Below the pieces are notes generated by a model. That model did not search any database and was not told the origin of the DNA. It saw only the letters and a list, made by a program, of their open reading frames with translations. The translations under genes and the position numbers were made by a program. DNA of 44,496 bases from JBFMAI01 sp040755725. Lineage in GTDB: Bacteria > Planctomycetota > Phycisphaerae > UBA1845 > Fen-1342. Positions 13,597-22,682 of the stretch are shown piece after piece. The stretch spans positions 1-44,496 of the forward strand of contig JBFMAI010000012.1 in the NCBI GenBank assembly GCA_040755725.1, written 5' to 3'. The number at the start of each line of letters is the position of its first letter. The stretch's first letter is position 1.

Positions 13597-14214
13597 CTAG
13601 AATGGCTCGCCAACGCGGTGGCCGCATCGACCACAGAATGACGCCGCCTTGGGTACGAGGTTCTTACACTGGCGACAGGATAGTGGTTCATTCACTGTCG
13701 CTTTCTCACCGAACTGCTTCTCAAGGCGTTGTGCCTTCTCCTCAGCTTCGCGCTGTGCTTTCTTTGCAGCTTCAAGGTGTTGGCGGAGTCTCGCGATGGC
13801 CTCATCGTCCGTGCTAGGGCGCCCGTACAACAGACGGTCGTCACACTCAGGGCAAAGAAACTCCGCGAACAGGTCTGTCGATTTTTCACAGTGCAGAGCC
13901 GCCGCAAGGCCATATAGCAGAGCGAGCGCTCCCAGACCGGCGATCCCCGTTATAGCGGCGCTACCAGCCGAGAACTGCGCTACGACGGCGATGATTGCCA
14001 CCATTAGGAAAACAAGCCCGACACATGCAGCCAGCAGGCGTCTCGAAAAGCGACGCTTCTCTTTTAGCTGTGGTCGCGTTGTCTTGCAGCGTACGCACCA
14101 CACGGATGCCTTCCCATGCGGACTGCTGATAGTGCTGTCCGGTACCGCGCGAAGTAGTACCAGCTCGCGCGAGCCCGCTCCCAAGACGGTACCAGGCACG
14201 TTCATCATGAGCAA
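13597..14214 (-). CDS. Membrane protein with zinc-ribbon ends (moron candidate)
   Basis: The only leftward gene inside the rightward virion operon, placed between the gp10-like gene and the tape measure. The 205-aa product has an N-terminal Cys pair (VWCVRCKT), two hydrophobic segments (LLAACVGLVFLMVAIIAVVA and AITGIAGLGALALLYGLAAA), a further CPEC, a charged coiled coil (EAAKKAQREAEEKAQRLEKQ) and a C-terminal zinc ribbon (CRQCKN...FCGRCGH). Thus two to three metal-binding sites on one side of the membrane. Lower GC than its neighbours and reversed orientation suggest acquisition as a moron, expressed from the prophage independently of lytic genes. The start is uncertain: ATG 14214, or a GTG codon at VWCVRC. 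Function unknown; immunity or superinfection exclusion is speculation. Confidence 0.62.
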   Translation of the reverse strand: MLMMNVPGTVLGAGSRELVLLRAVPDSTISSPHGKASVWCVRCKTTRPQLKEKRRFSRRLLAACVGLVFLMVAIIAVVAQFSAGSAAITGIAGLGALALLYGLAAALHCEKSTDLFAEFLCPECDDRLLYGRPSTDDEAIARLRQHLEAAKKAQREAEEKAQRLEKQFGEKATVNEPLSCRQCKNLVPKAASFCGRCGHRVGEPF

Positions 14215-14265
14215 GAGTCGGGAGTATCGCGCGATTCGCGAGCTGGCACCGAGATCGGACGGTCG

Positions 14266-16257
14266 ATGATGGCGAACACGAAAGGCATCCGCGCCGGGCG
14301 AGCGTTTGTCGAGCTCGGCGTGGACGACAAGATTGCCAAGGGGCTGCAGAAGGCCGAGCAGCGGCTGAAGGCCTTCGGGGAGGGGGTCCGCTCGGTGGGG
14401 CTGAAGCTCGGGGCGCTCGGTTCGGCCGCGCTGACGTTCCTGGGCGGCACGGTGAAGGCCTTCGTCGACACCGGCGATGCGCTGGACGAGATGTCCGCCC
14501 GCACCGGCGTGAGTGTCGAGACGCTTTCGGAGCTCGGCTGGGCGGCCGATCTGGCCGGCGCCGACCTGGAGACGCTCGAGACCGGTCTGCGCAAGATGCA
14601 GAAGGTCGTCACGGAGGCAGCGACGGGGTCCGCCTCCGCGACGGAGGCCCTGGGGCGGCTGGGGCTGAGCGTCACCGACCTGGTCAACCTAAATCCCGAG
14701 CAGCAGTTCAAGCTGATCGCCGATCGACTCTCGAAAGTGCAGGACCCGACGTTGCGCGCCGCGCTGGCGATGGAAGTCTTCGGCAAGAGCGGGACGCGCT
14801 TGCTGCCGCTGCTGGCAGACGGAGCGAAGGGGCTGGAGGGGTACCAGCGCAAAGCCCGCGAGCTGGGGCTCACGGTCTCCAGCGAGACGGCCAAGGATGC
14901 CGCAGCGCTGGCGGATACTCTCGACACACTCTGGCGCGTGCTGAAGCAGTCGGCGTTCACGATCGGCGCGGCGCTGGCGCCGACCATCAAGGATCTGGGC
15001 GATGCGGTCACGCGCGTCGTGGTGCGCGTCACGGAATGGCTGAAGCAGAATAAGGCGCTGATCGTCACCGCGCTGCAGGTCGCGGCGGCCATCACCGCCG
15101 TGGGTGTCGGCCTGATCGTGGCGGGGACGCTGATCTCGGGCGTCGGCGCCGTGTTCGGCTGGCTGGCCACGGTCGTGACCGGGATTGGCGCGGCCTTCGG
15201 CGCGATCGGCGCGGCGCTGGCAGCCATCATCTCGCCGATCGGGCTGGTGATCACCGCGGCCGTGGCGCTGGGCACCACGTTATTGGTCGTGACGGGCGCC
15301 GGGAGCGAGGCGCTGACCTGGCTGGGCGAGCAGTTCGGCCGGCTGCGCGACACTGTATATAAGGTAATGGGCGGGATCGCGGACGCCCTGGCCGCGGGCG
15401 ACATCAATCTGGCCGCGCAGATCCTCTGGCTCAGCCTGAAGTTAGCGTGGCAGCAGGGTGTGGCGGCGCTCAACCGGGCGTGGCTGGAAGCGAAGCGCTT
15501 CTTCCTGAGCATCGCGTACGGCATGTGGTACGGCGCCCTCGCGGCGGCCGAGATCGGGTTCCACGCCCTCGAGGTCGCCTCGATCGAGACGACGTCCTTC
15601 CTCTCGCAGACGTGGACCAGCTTCACGGCGGGCTTCCAGAAGGCCTGGAACACGGCGATCAACTGGACCACGAAGCGCCTGCTCGAGCTGTGGGGCCTGT
15701 TCGACGAGACGCTTGACGTCGACGCGGCCAAGCAGATGGCCGACGAGGACCTCTCGTCCGTCAACGCGGAGATCGACCGGCAGCGTGACGCGGCGCTGCA
15801 GGCCCGCGAAGCGCAGCGCCAGGCGGAGCGCGAGCGCGCCAAGAGCACCCACGAGGGCGCGCTCGAGGAGATCGGCCGACAGGACCAGGACGCGCAGCGG
15901 CAGCTCGATCAGGAAACCGATGCCCGCGTGCGCGAGACGCAGCAGCAGCTCGACGAAGCCCGCAAGGCTCTGGACGACGCCGTGGCCGAGGCCCGCCGCA
16001 AGCGCGAGGCGGCCGACGCAGAGGGTGGTGCGCCGAAACGGCCGCCCCGCGATCCCCTGGCCGGTCTGGACGATCAGCTCGCCGGACTCGGCAGCCTGCT
16101 CGCGCAGAAGATCAGCGTGATCGGCACGTTCAACCCGCTCGGCGCAGCCGGGCTGGGCGGCGGCAGCGCCGCCGAGCGCACCGCCCGCGCCACCGAGGAG
16201 ACCGCCAAGCACACGAAGCGTCTGGCCGAAAGCGCCGGACGCCTGACGTTCGCGTAG
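14266..16257 (+). CDS. Tail tape measure protein
   Basis: 663 residues, the ruler that sets tail length and a DNA-delivery component. It has an N-terminal helical region (GLQKAEQRLKAFGEGVRSVG), a conserved-looking domain DTGDALDEMSARTGVSVETL... with FGKSGTRLLPLLADGAKGLE (typical of the TP901-type tape measure N-domain), then a strongly hydrophobic Ala/Gly/Val-rich centre (ITAVGVGLIVAGTLISGVGA and neighbours) and a long charged coiled-coil end (QREAERERAK-like). Start is one of two adjacent ATGs at 14266 and 14269; the ribosome-binding site is weak. The gene follows the tail chaperones with the moron insertion in between. Confidence 0.92.
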   Translation: MMANTKGIRAGRAFVELGVDDKIAKGLQKAEQRLKAFGEGVRSVGLKLGALGSAALTFLGGTVKAFVDTGDALDEMSARTGVSVETLSELGWAADLAGADLETLETGLRKMQKVVTEAATGSASATEALGRLGLSVTDLVNLNPEQQFKLIADRLSKVQDPTLRAALAMEVFGKSGTRLLPLLADGAKGLEGYQRKARELGLTVSSETAKDAAALADTLDTLWRVLKQSAFTIGAALAPTIKDLGDAVTRVVVRVTEWLKQNKALIVTALQVAAAITAVGVGLIVAGTLISGVGAVFGWLATVVTGIGAAFGAIGAALAAIISPIGLVITAAVALGTTLLVVTGAGSEALTWLGEQFGRLRDTVYKVMGGIADALAAGDINLAAQILWLSLKLAWQQGVAALNRAWLEAKRFFLSIAYGMWYGALAAAEIGFHALEVASIETTSFLSQTWTSFTAGFQKAWNTAINWTTKRLLELWGLFDETLDVDAAKQMADEDLSSVNAEIDRQRDAALQAREAQRQAERERAKSTHEGALEEIGRQDQDAQRQLDQETDARVRETQQQLDEARKALDDAVAEARRKREAADAEGGAPKRPPRDPLAGLDDQLAGLGSLLAQKISVIGTFNPLGAAGLGGGSAAERTARATEETAKHTKRLAESAGRLTFA

Positions 16258-16267
16258 GAGACCTGCG

Positions 16268-17071
16268 TTGCCCGTCGAGGTCGTCGAGAAGTTCGAGAGC
16301 CGGCTGGTCACCACCGGCACGAGCCCCTCGGTCGAGCTGCGGTACACCATCCGCGGCACGAACGACGACATCGCAGCGCGCAACGCGCTGGTCGCCGGCA
16401 GCCCGGCCACGTACGACCCATGGGGCAGCGGCTGGTTTTTCCTGCCCCGGGACACCGTCACCGTTCAGCCGATCGGTGAGGAGCTCTGGGAGGGGATCGT
16501 CCGGTACGGCCCGTTCACACCGACGAACGAGTCGACCTTCGCGTTCGATACCGGCGGCGGCACGCAGCACGTCACGCAAAGCAAGCAGACGATCGCGAAG
16601 TACCCCGCCGGCACAGCGCCGGACTTCAAGGGGGCGATCGGTGTGACGGCGGATTCGGTTGAAGGCGTCGACATCACCGTCCCGGTCTACCAGTTCGCCG
16701 AGACGCACTACCTGCCCGACACAACGGTCACGCCGTCCTATCGCATGACGCTGTTCCAGCTCACCGGTCGCGTCAATTCGGGAGCGTTCAAGGGCTTTAG
16801 CGCGGGCGAAGTGCTGTTCCTCGGCGCGTCCGGCTCGCGGCGCGGGTACGGCGACTGGGAGATCACGTTCCGCTTCGCGGCCAGCCCGAATGTCACGAAC
16901 CTCACGATCGGCGACATCACGGGCATCAACAAAAAGGGCTGGGAGTACCTGTGGGTGCGCTACGCCGACAGCGAAGACACGGCCGCGAAGGCGCTCGTGA
17001 AGAAGCCGATCGCGGTCTACATCGAGCGGGTATACGACGACGGCGATCTGAGTTTGCTGGGGATCGGGTGA
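16268..17071 (+). CDS. Tail protein of unknown family, 267 aa (distal tail-like position)
   Basis: Start TTG 16268 with TAGGAGACC upstream, 10 bases after the tape measure stop. All-beta appearance: VEVVEKFESRLVTTGTSPSV, TYDPWGSGWFFLPRDTVTV, EGIVRYGPFTPTNESTFAFD, then TPSYRMTLFQLTGRVNSGAF and GDWEITFRFAASPNVTNLTI, ending VAVYIERVYDDGDLSLLG. The gene right after the tape measure normally encodes a distal tail or baseplate hub component, and the repeated 'ITFRF.ASPN' style suits a tail-tip beta-protein. Family not recognised with certainty. Confidence 0.72.
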   Translation: MPVEVVEKFESRLVTTGTSPSVELRYTIRGTNDDIAARNALVAGSPATYDPWGSGWFFLPRDTVTVQPIGEELWEGIVRYGPFTPTNESTFAFDTGGGTQHVTQSKQTIAKYPAGTAPDFKGAIGVTADSVEGVDITVPVYQFAETHYLPDTTVTPSYRMTLFQLTGRVNSGAFKGFSAGEVLFLGASGSRRGYGDWEITFRFAASPNVTNLTIGDITGINKKGWEYLWVRYADSEDTAAKALVKKPIAVYIERVYDDGDLSLLGIG

Positions 17072-17074
17072 GCC

Positions 17075-17914
17075 ATGGGCACGACACTCAAAAAAGTGCG
17101 CAGCGGCGACCCGCTCGTCATCCCGGCGGCGACGTTCAACGCCTTCGTGGATGTGGCACGGGATTACCAGGAGCGCCAGCGCAGCGCCACGCGTGACGGC
17201 CTGCCCGATTGGCGGCAGACGGGGATCGTCCTGGTCCGCAACGACAGCGGCGCCGATCGCCAGCGCTTCGACGTGCTCGGCGTGGCTGGCACCGTGATCA
17301 AGCCCACGGACAACGCCGACGCGTTCAAGGAGCGTGTTGCGCTGAAGGGGATTACGCCCACCGCGGCGCACGCGGGCCGGTTCGTCATCCTGCTCGAGCC
17401 CGTGAAGAACGGCTTGTTCGGCCGCGGGTGCGTGGACGGGGTCTGCGTCGCCCGCGTGAAGATGAACGACGAGGGCCATGTCTTCGCCGAGGCGAAGGAC
17501 GGGCAGGCCGACAAGCTCGACAGCGGCGCGGCGGGTTCGGCGTGCCTGCTGTGGGTCCAGCCACCCAGCGAGCGCGATCCCGACCCGACGGTCGCGTGGG
17601 TCGTGGCGAAGATCGGCCTGCCGACTGGCGCCGCGTCGATGGCGGCGGCGTTCGCGATGATCACGTCGAAGTCGGGCACGGCGCCGCCGTACCGCTACGC
17701 GGCGGCGCAGGCCACGATGGACGAGGATGGCGCCTGGACGCAGGTCGGCGGCGGGCTGGCGTACAACAGCGTCTTCAACCTGGAGGAGCAGGGTGCCGGC
17801 GGACAGTGGGTCAACCCGCTGGTCGTCGGCGACGTGGTCCTGATCTTCGCAGCGCCCGATCCGGGCGTGGACGCCTTCGTCTGCACGCGGTCGCACTACC
17901 GGGGGACGTACTGA
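17075..17914 (+). CDS. Tail-associated protein of unknown family, 279 aa
   Basis: Starts three bases after the previous stop (ATG 17075). It has a helical head (KKVRSGDPLVIPAATFNAFV, DVARDYQERQRSA) and beta-rich domains (GIVLVRNDSGADRQRFDVLG, GRFVILLEPVKNGLFGRGCV, WVQPPSERDPDPTVAWVVAK, DVVLIFAAPDPGVDAFVCTR). No catalytic motif is obvious. The 'ATFNAFVDAARDYQ' and 'NDSGADRQRFDVLG' motifs recall uncharacterised planctomycete phage proteins as far as I remember. Its stop overlaps the next ATG (TGATG), so co-translation is likely and it is part of the tail-tip gene cluster. Confidence 0.7.
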   Translation: MGTTLKKVRSGDPLVIPAATFNAFVDVARDYQERQRSATRDGLPDWRQTGIVLVRNDSGADRQRFDVLGVAGTVIKPTDNADAFKERVALKGITPTAAHAGRFVILLEPVKNGLFGRGCVDGVCVARVKMNDEGHVFAEAKDGQADKLDSGAAGSACLLWVQPPSERDPDPTVAWVVAKIGLPTGAASMAAAFAMITSKSGTAPPYRYAAAQATMDEDGAWTQVGGGLAYNSVFNLEEQGAGGQWVNPLVVGDVVLIFAAPDPGVDAFVCTRSHYRGTY

Positions 17915-19104
17915 TGGGCCGGTTCCTGGTGCGACACGTTGACCATGACAGCGGCGTGGAATTGGCCCGGTTCGCGCTGCCGAATCTGCTGGCGTACGAG
18001 GGGATCGAGCACGTCTACCGCCAGCTCTTCCCGGCATATCAGGCGGCGATGACGTTCCAGATGGGCGTCGCCGGCCCGACGCCGAGCTACCCGAACGACC
18101 GGCCCAACACCGGCGGCGGCGTGGCCTTCGGCCCGACGCTGACGTTCACGCAGTGCACGAACGCGCAGGCCAACGAGGGTGGCTGCTACACCAGTCCGAT
18201 GCGGACCTCGTTCGGCTACGCCCGGCAGGCGCTGAACTTCACGGCGTCGATGGAGGCGGACGGCGGCGGGTTCGTCTCGCAGGAGGTCACGTTCCCGAAC
18301 AACCACGCGTGGTCGCCGCAGGCCGCGGCGGACTGGGACTTCCCCTGGACGCCCGAGGAGGTCGAGCAGCCGCCGCCAGAGTGGACGCCGAAGGAGTCGT
18401 GGGAGCCCGAGGTCGGCTATCCCTGGCAGCGGCCGCGGAAGCGCTCCGGCACGGACTGCGACCCGTACAACCCCAACGTGTGCCTGCGGCCGTACATGTA
18501 CCAGTGGGACCCGTCGGGCGAGCTCGATTGGCTGTGTGACTTCCGCAAGCTGGGCGGCTTCCCGATCACGCTGGCGTTCGTCGCGGACACGTCACGGAAC
18601 AAGCTCGTCGCCGCGGCGGCGTTCCGGGCGCCGGTGCTGCTGCGCCCGGGGACCGCGCTGCACGTCATCTACCAGGCCCGGATCTTCGGCCGGATCACGC
18701 GGGACTTCGCGCTGCGCTTCGCCAAGTATGCGTTCCAGAAGACCGGCAGCCGGTACACGACGATCTACTGCCGGCCGCTGCTGGCGACGGCGCCGGTGAT
18801 CACGCGGCGGACGGCGTACGCCGACATCGCGCCGTTTTTCCACACGCACTTCGCCGCGGTGGCGCTCAGCTCGTGGACGTACGTCGCCGGTCCGCCGCCG
18901 CGCGTGGAATCCGCTACCGCGCCGCAGTGGCAGAACACGAGCGGCGCTGCCCTTGGCCCGTTCAGCGGCCTGGCGGTGTACGGGATGGTGGGTGGAAGCA
19001 ACGAGCTGATGTGGGTCACGAAGATCGATCCGCCGGCAAGCGTGCCCAACGGCGACACGCTGCGCGTGCCCGCGAAGGTGAAGTTCCAACTGGACGGGGT
19101 GTAG
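17914..19104 (+). CDS. Tail-tip protein of unknown family, 396 aa
   Basis: ATG 17914 overlaps the previous stop. The product begins MGRFLVRHVDHDSGVELARF, with PGTALHVIYQARIFGRITRD later, and contains aromatic/Gly/Pro-rich segments (WTPEEVEQPPPEWTPKESWE). The Cys-pair-rich part GTDCDPYNPNVCLRPYMY anticipates the Cys-rich composition of the following gene. The Trp/Tyr/Pro composition suits an extracellular virion surface. No signal peptide, as expected for a virion protein. The order (unknown, unknown, this, giant Cys-rich protein) suggests receptor-binding or spike assembly, by inference. Confidence 0.65.
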   Translation: MGRFLVRHVDHDSGVELARFALPNLLAYEGIEHVYRQLFPAYQAAMTFQMGVAGPTPSYPNDRPNTGGGVAFGPTLTFTQCTNAQANEGGCYTSPMRTSFGYARQALNFTASMEADGGGFVSQEVTFPNNHAWSPQAAADWDFPWTPEEVEQPPPEWTPKESWEPEVGYPWQRPRKRSGTDCDPYNPNVCLRPYMYQWDPSGELDWLCDFRKLGGFPITLAFVADTSRNKLVAAAAFRAPVLLRPGTALHVIYQARIFGRITRDFALRFAKYAFQKTGSRYTTIYCRPLLATAPVITRRTAYADIAPFFHTHFAAVALSSWTYVAGPPPRVESATAPQWQNTSGAALGPFSGLAVYGMVGGSNELMWVTKIDPPASVPNGDTLRVPAKVKFQLDGV

Positions 19105-19106
19105 CC

Positions 19107-21992
19107 GTGGCGTTCGTCGACATCACCAGCGAGCAGCACGCCACGTACGGGACGCACTCGCACGGCGAGGAGACGCTGGCCACGCGCGGCGGCACGGTCC
19201 CCGGTCAGCCCCGGTGGTCCGACCTGCATCCGCCGGGGGTGAGGGTGCTGCCCAAGGGCTCGCCGCCCGCCGGCCCAGGCGAGATCAACTGGGAGGACAC
19301 GCTCGGCGGGAAGTTCGCGCTCGCGCTGGAGAAGCTCGAAGGGCTGCTGTACGCCGTGTTCGGCTCGCGCCCGAACGGCAACCCGAAGCGCCAATGGTAC
19401 GACCGCCAGCACCCGCGCTGCCTGTGGGGGCCGGAGATGTGGGAGCGCCGGCTGCTTCTGGGCCCGATCGGCTGCAACGAGACCGGCACGTGCTGGGACT
19501 ATCAACCGTCAGGCAAGGAATACGCCGCGCTGGGCGAGAATCCGCCCTGCTGCCCGATGCCCAAGCCGAGCGTGCCGATCCGCACGCGCTCGGGCGATCC
19601 GGCCGGGCAGTTCGCGACGGGCACGCACGACCGCACGTACTTCCCGCTCGGCAGCGTGTCCCGCGACCAGGCCAGCGAGCCGTTCGACCCCGAAGGTTCC
19701 GGCTGGTTCGGCGCCACGCAGCCCGGCCGGCAGGACGGCGTCGGCTATGTCCAGAAGACGGGCCAGGTCGTCACCTTCACGTACACCAAGCCCGGCGGCG
19801 TGCCCACACCGACGAACGTCCGGCTGTACTACCAGACCAAGGCGCCGGGCGGCGCCTGGTCGAGCTGGTCATTCGTCGCGATGAGCGGCGGGCCGACGTA
19901 CACAGCACAGCGCGGCCCGTACGCCCACGGGACCGAGGTGCGCTGGTACGTGCGCTACTTCTACAACGACCCGGACCCGCAGGACCCCGACATTACGAAG
20001 TACGACCCCGGCGGCGACAGCCCGTCGGCCGACGATGACGCGTACTACCTCCAGTGGTTCGCGCACTTCAACCCGTACGTCTACGGTCTGCCCGAGATGC
20101 TGGAGGACTACGGCGGCGTGAACGTCCGGCACGGAACCGACTTCTTCGCCTGCGACGGCGGCGAGACGATCCAGCCGGCGCTGATCAACATGGTGCGCTT
20201 CGTGCTGTCGTGGCTGGGCGGCGACTGCTGCACCGGCGAGTACGACACCTGCGCCGAGACGGACGACCGCTGCGACGCCTTCCACCACAACCCGCGCTTC
20301 CGCGGCGGCGACGACGGCCTGTGCTGCGTGCCGATGCCGATCAAGTTCCGCTGGTCTGGCAGCAACGTCCACCCGCACTACATGACCGGCGGCAAGGGGC
20401 TCGTCGGCGGGCCGACGCCCGACCCGCGCCCGCTGCACAATCACCCGAACCACGTGCCCGGCCAAGGCGAGACGTGGGGCAGCGCCGCAGCCCGGAAGAC
20501 CTGGCGCGGCATCAACATGCTCTACGCCGACGACCTGCACTTCGACAACCCGTTCTACGGCGGCGGGTACTCGTGGGGCACGGCGCCGGGCACGTTCGTC
20601 CTGATGTACGAGCCGGCCTGGGACGACTATGCCAAGGTCTGGGCCAAGTACCCCTCGTGGGGCCTGCGCCCGGGCGACGTGATCGAGGCGGTCCACATCC
20701 GAGAGATCATCGACGCTGTCGATTACCTGATCGACTACGGCGTGTGGACCTCAATTGGCCTCTGCACCCGCAAGCGCACGCCCGGTCAGTTCATGGGCAA
20801 GGACTGCGGCTACCACTACGCCGCGGATTACCACGACTGCTACGGCACGGCGCACGTCGAGTACCGCAAGGGCTGCGACAAGTGCTGCGCTAACGCGGAA
20901 GCGTGCTGGCCGTACGACCACGCCCTGGGCTACTGGTATCACCAGTGGGGGCCGGGCTACGACGACCAGTGGACCGAGTATCCCGACACCTGCCAGTCAT
21001 GGCCGGTGCCGACGTGGCAGGAGTGCACGCAGAACTGTCAGTCGGCCAAGTGCCACATGATGAGCCGCAAGCACGGCTACTCGCAGTACTCGCCCGAAAC
21101 GAGCCCGGACTGCCCCTGCGAGCGCGGCTACTGGGAGGACACGGTCTGCGACGGCTACGGCGACGACATGGAGGCCTCGCTTGGCTGCGGCTACCACCGC
21201 AACGAGAAGGGCTGCCGCTCGTGGGACTGGCAGGCGCAGCACTGCGTCGATGATCCGCACGCCGGCTACAACTGCCTCCGCCGCGTGGAGGGCTACAGCT
21301 ATTACGCCTGCACGCCGGACACCTGCAACCACGGCTGGGACTCCACGCATGGCGGCCAGTTCAAGAAGAACCGCCTGGACCACGTTTGGCATCCCGGCCT
21401 GTACTTCAAGGCGACGGGACCGCCGGGCAGTGAGTTCAGCGGCAACTGCCTCGGCGACATGTTCGGCTGCGGCGAAACGTACCCGATGGGGCCGGACAGC
21501 GGCCTGTGGTTTCACGAGGTGACGGGCATCTACTGGCGCGGCCTGGTGCCGTCGTGGTACTCCGGCTGCGATGGGATGCCGGGTTGCAGCCCGGACTGCT
21601 CGTTCGGCGACACACTGGCGTTGCCGCCCGCGATCCCCGGCTACGGCTATCACGGCGAGTACGGCCCGCTGTGCACGCAGTTCGTCGATTCACAGAGCGG
21701 GTGCTTCTCGGCGTGGGCGGGGTCGGCTTGCTGCACGGGCCACGTCTGTCAGTGCTCGCTGGGTGATTTCCCGGTGTGCAAGGGCGAAGCGGCGTGGGTC
21801 GCAGTCGATCTGAACCTAGACGGCTCCGGCCGGCCGTACCGCCATTTCCCCGGCCGCAACGGCGGGCTGCCGCCGTACGAGGGCCGCGGCGTGCCGCGCT
21901 TGCAGAACTACGACCTGACCAAGGACCCGGCAACGTGGATGCACGATTGCCCCTGTGAGACCTGGACGGGAGCCGGAACGTGCGTGATGTGA
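19107..21992 (+). CDS. 961-aa cysteine/aromatic-rich tail-fibre-like protein
   Basis: Start GTG 19107, three bases after the previous stop. The N-terminal third (IN..TLGGKFALALEKLEGLLY) is ordinary; residues roughly 540-960 are unusually rich in Cys, Trp, Tyr, His and Gly. I count about 47 Cys in all, about 35 of them in the last 400 residues. Cys-rich clusters include CDKCCANAEACWPY, ECTQNCQSAKCHMM and CCTGHVCQCSLGDFPVC. Spacing of CxxC and CC pairs varies, with no strict repeat unit seen. A large Cys-rich late protein of this kind is consistent with a disulphide- or metal-stabilised receptor-binding or spike protein. The last 12 nt overlap the next gene. Function inferred from position only. 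Confidence 0.7.
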   Translation: MAFVDITSEQHATYGTHSHGEETLATRGGTVPGQPRWSDLHPPGVRVLPKGSPPAGPGEINWEDTLGGKFALALEKLEGLLYAVFGSRPNGNPKRQWYDRQHPRCLWGPEMWERRLLLGPIGCNETGTCWDYQPSGKEYAALGENPPCCPMPKPSVPIRTRSGDPAGQFATGTHDRTYFPLGSVSRDQASEPFDPEGSGWFGATQPGRQDGVGYVQKTGQVVTFTYTKPGGVPTPTNVRLYYQTKAPGGAWSSWSFVAMSGGPTYTAQRGPYAHGTEVRWYVRYFYNDPDPQDPDITKYDPGGDSPSADDDAYYLQWFAHFNPYVYGLPEMLEDYGGVNVRHGTDFFACDGGETIQPALINMVRFVLSWLGGDCCTGEYDTCAETDDRCDAFHHNPRFRGGDDGLCCVPMPIKFRWSGSNVHPHYMTGGKGLVGGPTPDPRPLHNHPNHVPGQGETWGSAAARKTWRGINMLYADDLHFDNPFYGGGYSWGTAPGTFVLMYEPAWDDYAKVWAKYPSWGLRPGDVIEAVHIREIIDAVDYLIDYGVWTSIGLCTRKRTPGQFMGKDCGYHYAADYHDCYGTAHVEYRKGCDKCCANAEACWPYDHALGYWYHQWGPGYDDQWTEYPDTCQSWPVPTWQECTQNCQSAKCHMMSRKHGYSQYSPETSPDCPCERGYWEDTVCDGYGDDMEASLGCGYHRNEKGCRSWDWQAQHCVDDPHAGYNCLRRVEGYSYYACTPDTCNHGWDSTHGGQFKKNRLDHVWHPGLYFKATGPPGSEFSGNCLGDMFGCGETYPMGPDSGLWFHEVTGIYWRGLVPSWYSGCDGMPGCSPDCSFGDTLALPPAIPGYGYHGEYGPLCTQFVDSQSGCFSAWAGSACCTGHVCQCSLGDFPVCKGEAAWVAVDLNLDGSGRPYRHFPGRNGGLPPYEGRGVPRLQNYDLTKDPATWMHDCPCETWTGAGTCVM

Positions 21993-22678
21993 GCCTCCTA
22001 TCGCCGCTGACGCCGAAGGGCATCGCCCAGCCCGGCTACGACTACTTGGTCGGGCGCGGCGTGCCCGCGCGGCGCCTGGACGAGCTGATCCCACGGTTCG
22101 ATCTGCGCTTCGACGAGCAGGAGCGGCGCGTGGTGTTCCCGGTGCGCGAGGGCGGCCGGGACCTCGGCTACACGGCTCGGGCCATCGACGCCCGGCAGCG
22201 GAAGCGCTGGCTCAGCTACCCGGTCGAAGGCGGGCACAAAACGACGCTCTACGAAGCCGACCGCGTCCAGGCCGGCGGGAACACGCTGTTCGTGGTCGAG
22301 GGGCCGTTCGACGCACTGATGGTCACGGCCGCAATCCAGTCGGACAACGACTTGGTCGCGACCGCGTTCTTCGGCTCGCTGCCGACGGAAGCGCAGCTCA
22401 CGCTGGTCGTGGCCGCGGTGCCGTTCTACCGGATGGTCTACATGATGCTGGACGCCAACGTCTGGGGCCGCTGCCGCCGGCTGACTCGGGAGGTCGCGAA
22501 GCTCGCCGGCGTGCCGAACGTCGGGGCGATCAACATCGGCTTCGAGAATCGCGATCCTGGCGCGACGCGCTTCGAGGAGCTTCAGCGGCTCGTGGCGTTC
22601 GCCTCGGCGTCGTGGGCGCCGGAGATTCACTGGATGTGGGAACGCCGGCTCGTCGCGGGCGGCACGAGAGGAGCGTGA
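21980..22678 (+). CDS. DnaG/Toprim-like protein in the late operon
   Basis: Start GTG 21980, overlapping the previous gene by 13 nt. Residues about 20-85 resemble the basal part of a DnaG primase core (YLVGRGVPARRLDELIPRFD, RRVVFPVREGGRDLGYTARA, RKRWLSYPVEGGHKTTLYEA), and the following segment FVVEGPFDALMVTAAIQ resembles Toprim motif I with its Glu. A later YMMLDANVWGR aligns with the DxD region but lacks the second Asp (D-A-N). The DnaG zinc-binding and helicase-binding domains are absent, so it is a 232-aa reduced or inactive version. Position after tail genes is odd for a replication protein. The alternative is a Toprim-related nuclease or a processing factor; call is moderate. Confidence 0.6.
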   Translation: MRDVSLLSPLTPKGIAQPGYDYLVGRGVPARRLDELIPRFDLRFDEQERRVVFPVREGGRDLGYTARAIDARQRKRWLSYPVEGGHKTTLYEADRVQAGGNTLFVVEGPFDALMVTAAIQSDNDLVATAFFGSLPTEAQLTLVVAAVPFYRMVYMMLDANVWGRCRRLTREVAKLAGVPNVGAINIGFENRDPGATRFEELQRLVAFASASWAPEIHWMWERRLVAGGTRGA

Positions 22679-22682
22679 GGGT

